From assembly GCA_033763995.1 (NCBI GenBank), contig JANRJL010000094.1:1-64000 (forward strand): 64,000 nucleotides of DNA, read 5' to 3'. This DNA is from GCA-2737725 sp033763995 (GTDB lineage Bacteria > Pseudomonadota > Alphaproteobacteria > Rhodospirillales > Rhodospirillaceae). Below the pieces are notes generated by a model that saw nothing but the letters and a program-made list of their open reading frames with translations, was not told the DNA's origin and ran no database searches. This document shows positions 60,547-64,000 of the stretch, in pieces (position 1 is the first letter of the stretch; every line of letters begins with the position of its first letter). The position numbers and the translations under genes were made by a program.

Positions 60547-61743
60547 TTAGGCCGTCTTGGTGCCCATGATGTTGGCCGTGCCGGAGCCGATGGCGTTGTT
60601 GTTGCCCGCCCCGTTGCCGCGCGAGGCGGGATTGTCGGTGACCGTGAAGCCGGCCTTGGCCAGGATCGCGGGGTAGTCGCCGGTGTTGTAGTGGTCGTTC
60701 CAGACTTCGTAGTTCCAACGGCGGATCCACCACGCATTGAAGGTGCCGAAGGCCGTGGGGGCCGGCAGCGGGCGGCGCATGCGCGCCTCGATGGGATAGA
60801 ACACGCCGCCCTTGCGCAGCACGCGATGCGCCTCGTCCATGATCTTGGGTTCGGCGTCGGGGTGCACTTCGTGGAACAGGATGAACGAGGTGACGATGTC
60901 GAAGTGGCCGTCGGGGAACTTGGTGTCCTCGGCCAGTCTTTGGGCAAAGCGCGCCTTGGAGTCCAGCTTGTTGGCGCGCATGTGGGCGTACCGCACCATG
61001 GGCCCGCCGACGTCGATGCCCCACACCTCGGCGTAGGGGAAGCGTTCCTGCAGCGCCACGGTGAACTGGCCGACGCTGCAGCCGAGGTCGAGAATGCGCC
61101 TCACCTTGCCGTCGGCGGGCACGGGGGTTTCTTTCGCGAGGCCCCGGTGCACTTCGTCCTGGTAGTTCGTCGCCATCCAGAAATTGTTGGTGCCGTAGTG
61201 GTACATGTGCCCGGACATCTCGTCGCCGACGTAACCGCCGGGCATCATGTGAATTTCTTCCTTGGTGTAGGCGGGCAGATCCATCTTGGGGTTGAGTTCC
61301 AGGTGCCCCGGGCCCTTGGCGTCGGCGGCTTCCATCTCGGCCATGTAGAAATCGAGATGGGAGTAAAACTCCTCGCGCAGAATGCGCCACATGTGTTGTT
61401 GGTTGCGCAGCCACATGTGCGCATGGCCCATGATGATGGGATCGTTTTCCATCAACGCGATGATCTGCTCGCGCGGTTCGTTCATCAGGGGGTTCAAGCC
61501 CCTTTCGCGCATCAGCGCGACCGCCCGCTCGCGCGCGGCGCGGGCCTGAAGCCCGTTCGACCAAATCCGCAACGTCGTCGAGAAGGCATCGTTGCTTTCG
61601 AGGTCGAGCTTGGGCAGGCGCACCAAGCGGCCGTCAATGCCCCGGCCGTAATCCTGCACGGCGGCGGCGAAGGCCTGGAAGGCGGACGTCAGGGTCGCGC
61701 CGGCGCCGAGCGCGGAGCCGATCAGGTGACGGCGTGAAACCAT
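60547..61743 (-). CDS. Tat-exported SAM-dependent methyltransferase-like protein, copy 1
   Basis: 398 residues, same plan as the next gene: MVSRRHLIGSALGAGATLTS Tat signal, N-domain (NDAFSTTLRIWSNGLQARAA, MWRILREEFYSHLDFYMAEM), LNPKMDLPAYTKEEIHMMPG, then RILDLGCSVGQFTVALQERF, EVWGIDVGGPMVRYAHMRAN, VTSFILFHEVHPDAEP and RVLRKGGVFYP. The Tat signal before a SAM-binding domain is odd, as SAM is cytoplasmic; the RR motif may instead retain a folded cofactor during export or be non-functional. Divergent from the FAD oxidase at 62004 across a dispersed repeat. Confidence 0.85.
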   Translation of the reverse strand: MVSRRHLIGSALGAGATLTSAFQAFAAAVQDYGRGIDGRLVRLPKLDLESNDAFSTTLRIWSNGLQARAARERAVALMRERGLNPLMNEPREQIIALMENDPIIMGHAHMWLRNQQHMWRILREEFYSHLDFYMAEMEAADAKGPGHLELNPKMDLPAYTKEEIHMMPGGYVGDEMSGHMYHYGTNNFWMATNYQDEVHRGLAKETPVPADGKVRRILDLGCSVGQFTVALQERFPYAEVWGIDVGGPMVRYAHMRANKLDSKARFAQRLAEDTKFPDGHFDIVTSFILFHEVHPDAEPKIMDEAHRVLRKGGVFYPIEARMRRPLPAPTAFGTFNAWWIRRWNYEVWNDHYNTGDYPAILAKAGFTVTDNPASRGNGAGNNNAIGSGTANIMGTKTA

Positions 61744-61875
61744 GGCGTCCTCCCGGGATGACAGGCCGAAAGGGTACTCCGCTCGGCTCCGGCCCACAAA
61801 CGAAAGCCGATTGCACCTTTCACGGGGCGAGCGCGACAAACGATTTTGAGCGACCGGCCATTGCCGAAACTCAAC

Positions 61876-61973
61876 TGTCATTCCCCGCGAATGCGGGGAA
61901 TCCAGGGCTTTTTAGGTTCATTGGGTTTTTAAACAAAAACCTCTGGATCGCGCGAACAAGTCGCGCGATGACA
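61876..61973. repeat. Two-hairpin dispersed element, copy E
   Basis: TGTCAT and ATGACA at the ends; hairpins TTCCCCGC-GAAT-GCGGGGAA and ATCGCGCGA-ACAAG-TCGCGCGAT; inner CCAGG/CTCTGG. The second hairpin closely matches that of copy B; the first differs in sequence but not in shape. Confidence 0.85.
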
Positions 61974-62003
61974 CATGTTGTTCAAAGGCTTACGGAGCGT
62001 GTC

Positions 62004-63572
62004 ATGGCGGAAGCGGCGGTGAAACCGAGCGGCGCGGCGGCGGAATTCGCGCGGATCGTGGGGGCGGCCCACGTCATCACCGATCCGGCCGAATGCCGCG
62101 TCTATTCCAACGACATCTTCTTCTGGGACGATGCTCACGTGGCCGACGTGGTGGTGCAACCGGGTTCCACGGACGAGGTCTCGCGCATCGTCAAGGTGGC
62201 CGCTCGCCTGGGCCTGAGCATTTACACCCGCGGCGGCGGCATGTCTTATACCAAAGGCTACGTGCCCGCCGTGGCGGGCGCGGTGTTGATCGACATGCGC
62301 CGCGTCAACCAGATTTTCGAGATCAATCCCACCGACCGCTACGTCGTGGTGGGGGCCGGCTGCACCTGGGAGAAGGTGGCCGAGGCGCTGAAGCCCCATG
62401 GGCTGAAGCTCGTGTTCCTGGCGCCCTTCTCGGGCATCTATTCCACCGTGGGCGGAGCGCTGTCGCAGAACGTGCCCGCCAGCATGAAAGGCATTCTGGG
62501 TCTTGAAGTGGTGCGCGCCGACGGCTCGATTGTCAGAACGGGCGCCTGGGGAAGAAAATCAAGCCACGGGGGTGCCGCTCCCTTCTTCCGCGACTACGGC
62601 CCCGATCTCACGGGATTGTTCCTGGGCGACACCGGCGCCTTCGCCATCAAGACCGCCGCCGTGATGCATTTGTACGCGCGGCCCGAGGGCGCGGCCCATG
62701 CGTCATTCGCCTTCGAGACCTATGAAGACATGGCCGCGACCATGATCGAATTGGGCAATCACGATTATCTCTATCGCCGCGTCGGGCTCGATCCCTTCAA
62801 GAGTCAGAACTCGGTGAAGGTGGGCTTCAAGGAAGCGCTCAAAACTCTAGGCGACGTGAGCACGTCGGGAACCTCGGTGCTGGGCGGCCTCAAGGACACC
62901 GTGAAGATGGCCGCGCAGGGCGCGACCAACTTCATGGAAGGCGTGAAGTGGTCCATGCATCTGTCCACCGAGGCGCTGGACACGGCAGGAGCGGAGGCGG
63001 GCATGGAGCGCGTGCGGAAAATCTGCCTCAAGCGCGGGCGGGAAATCGCCAACGTGCTGCCGCGCGCCATGGAAGCGCGGGGTTTCTCCGTGCGCGGCTT
63101 CCTGGGCGGGCAGGGCCAGCGTTGGATCCCCACCAACTCGCTGTGGCCGCTCTCGCGCGCAGTGGAAGTGGCCACCGCCGTGCAAGGTTTCTTCAACGCG
63201 CGCCGCGCCGAGATGCAAAAACACGGCCTATGGGAAAGCTACATGACCAATTGGGGGCAGGGCTATTTCCAGTGCGAGCCCAGTTTCTATTGGGTCGACG
63301 AGGTGAGCGAGTTGCACTTGCGCCATCTCGGCAAGGAAGAGGCCGACAAGTTCCGCGACCTCAAACCTAACTTGCCCGCGCGGGCCTTCGCCCAGAAGCT
63401 GCGCTTCGAGCTGCGCGCTTTCTTCTTCGACCTGGGCGCGGTGCACGTGCAATTGGCGAAGTTCTATCGCCTGGAAGATTCTCTCTCGCCGGAAACGTGG
63501 CGGCTACTTGAAGAAGCCAAGACTTGGCTCGACCCTGAGCGCAGGCTTAACCCCGGCAACCTCGGTCTCTAG
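62004..63572 (+). CDS. FAD-binding oxidase, glycolate/D-lactate oxidase-like
   Basis: 522 residues: PCMH-type FAD domain (about 40-225; VVVQPGSTDEVSRIVKVAAR, YTRGGGMSYTKGYVPAVAGA, DRYVVVGAGCTWEKVAEALK, STVGGALSQNVPASMKG, LFLGDTGAFAIKTAAVMHLY) and a C-terminal FAD-linked-oxidase domain ending RLEDSLSPETWRLLEEAKTW then LDPERRLNPGNLGL. It oxidises a 2-hydroxy acid or similar; no partner subunits are adjacent. ACGGAGCG precedes the ATG at 62004. The stop lies five bases before a RayT palindrome. Confidence 0.88.
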   Translation: MAEAAVKPSGAAAEFARIVGAAHVITDPAECRVYSNDIFFWDDAHVADVVVQPGSTDEVSRIVKVAARLGLSIYTRGGGMSYTKGYVPAVAGAVLIDMRRVNQIFEINPTDRYVVVGAGCTWEKVAEALKPHGLKLVFLAPFSGIYSTVGGALSQNVPASMKGILGLEVVRADGSIVRTGAWGRKSSHGGAAPFFRDYGPDLTGLFLGDTGAFAIKTAAVMHLYARPEGAAHASFAFETYEDMAATMIELGNHDYLYRRVGLDPFKSQNSVKVGFKEALKTLGDVSTSGTSVLGGLKDTVKMAAQGATNFMEGVKWSMHLSTEALDTAGAEAGMERVRKICLKRGREIANVLPRAMEARGFSVRGFLGGQGQRWIPTNSLWPLSRAVEVATAVQGFFNARRAEMQKHGLWESYMTNWGQGYFQCEPSFYWVDEVSELHLRHLGKEEADKFRDLKPNLPARAFAQKLRFELRAFFFDLGAVHVQLAKFYRLEDSLSPETWRLLEEAKTWLDPERRLNPGNLGL

Positions 63573-63576
63573 TCTT

Positions 63577-63615
63577 TACGTACCAGGTACGTAGTCTTTA
63601 CGTACCTGGTACGTA
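63577..63615. repeat. Paired RayT-cognate palindromes TACGTACCWGGTACGTA
   Basis: TACGTACCAGGTACGTA (63577-63593) and TACGTACCTGGTACGTA (63599-63615), five bases apart, identical to the pair after selO. The second overlaps the stop and last codons (YVPGT) of the RayT gene, tying the repeat to that transposase. Confidence 0.9.
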
Positions 63616-64000
63616 ATTCGTGGTCCGTCGAGACCGCCTGCGGCGCAAGCGCGTGCCCGTTTCTCGCTCCAGGCGGTCGATGAAGTCTTGCGACCCGAGC
63701 GCCCGTCCGGCATGGGCCGCGCCGCGAACCTCGTCGAGCTGCGCTGTCGTCAGGGCATTCGCGAACAATGCCGCGTATGACGCCGCCCGCGCCGCCGCGT
63801 CGGTACCGAGGTCGCGATAGAGGGCGTGGGGCCAAATCAAGGGATCGTGCGCACCGCCGGCATTGCAACGGTAGCTCGACCATCGATAGTCCGCAGGCGT
63901 GAGGGCGAGTCCGGCGCGCACCGGGTTCATCTCGATGTAGCGGCTGCAGACGAAGAAATAGGTTTCCGTGTCGATCAGGCTCGCGCGATAGCGGCCCTCC
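63598..64000 (-). CDS. RayT transposase, C-terminal part (runs off the window)
   Basis: The last 133 codons, including EGRYRASLIDTETYFFVCSR followed by YIEMNPVRAGL with the catalytic Tyr, the YRWSSYRCNAGG block, LIWPHALYRDLG and a basic tail (RLRRRRSRR). The HVH motif must lie right of 64000. Related to, but distinct from, the RayT at 174. Its final residues NYVPGT are encoded by the palindrome pair, which marks this as the transposase that moves TACGTACC-type REPs. Confidence 0.9.
   Translation of the reverse strand, partial: EGRYRASLIDTETYFFVCSRYIEMNPVRAGLALTPADYRWSSYRCNAGGAHDPLIWPHALYRDLGTDAAARAASYAALFANALTTAQLDEVRGAAHAGRALGSQDFIDRLERETGTRLRRRRSRRTTNYVPGT

Overview
The window is GC-rich, densely coding and looks like a chromosomal segment of an alphaproteobacterium. 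Supporting this are the suf operon layout (Rrf2 regulator, sufBCDS, a NifU-like scaffold, SufT, SufA), a twin-transmembrane small protein, ParE, many Tat-exported oxidoreductases, and palindromic intergenic repeats of a type common in that class. The order cannot be fixed from sequence alone. No phage, plasmid or CRISPR module is visible.

Layout. Positions 1-995 are a mobile edge: the first codons of an IS110-family transposase, a foldable leader, then a complete REP-associated tyrosine transposase (RayT) with inverted hairpin ends. Positions 987-6887 carry three paralogous zinc-free MDR oxidoreductases, a small secreted lipocalin-like protein, a tannase-family esterase and a tiny membrane protein. 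Positions 7214-13041 hold an ECF sigma factor, a coupled YHYH-protein/HupE pair and a double-domain serine hydrolase. Positions 13055-18941 are a zinc island: zur-znuC-znuB followed without a gap by a KdpD-like kinase and KdpE-like regulator, with znuA divergent across a near-canonical Zur box. The zur frame has an amber codon before its last CxxC. Positions 18948-26485 hold a formyltransferase and the complete suf operon. Positions 26598-30820 contain a receiver protein, a twin-TM protein, a TauE/SafE exporter, an unknown conserved protein, an N-formylglutamate amidohydrolase and tRNA-Val. Positions 30934-37730 carry a TonB receptor, a PhoD phosphatase and an orphan molybdopterin subunit. Positions 38311-39417 hold toxin-antitoxin genes, one of them frameshifted or atypically started. 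Positions 39693-47808 contain a Rieske oxygenase, GNAT, PhyH, SDR, two orphan periplasmic binding proteins and a formylglycine-generating-enzyme-like protein. Positions 47858-58975 hold SelO, a monoamine oxidase, a methyltransferase, ParE, YciA, a MarR/DoxX pair and a 957-residue protein built of about 118 octapeptides. Positions 59363-64000 contain two Tat-exported SAM methyltransferase paralogues, a FAD oxidase and a second RayT cut by the window edge.

The least ordinary features are: (1) the octapeptide protein, whose repeats carry a second-order spacing of 10 and 14 units; (2) the amber codon in zur together with a two-component system fused to the zinc-uptake operon; (3) a REPIN-like pair of RayT-cognate palindromes at the end of selO, bracketed by an exact 44-bp duplication; (4) five copies of a two-hairpin dispersed element whose arms change together; and (5) the IS110 leader abutting a RayT end. 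All identifications come from reading the sequence and recalling family features; no database search was run.
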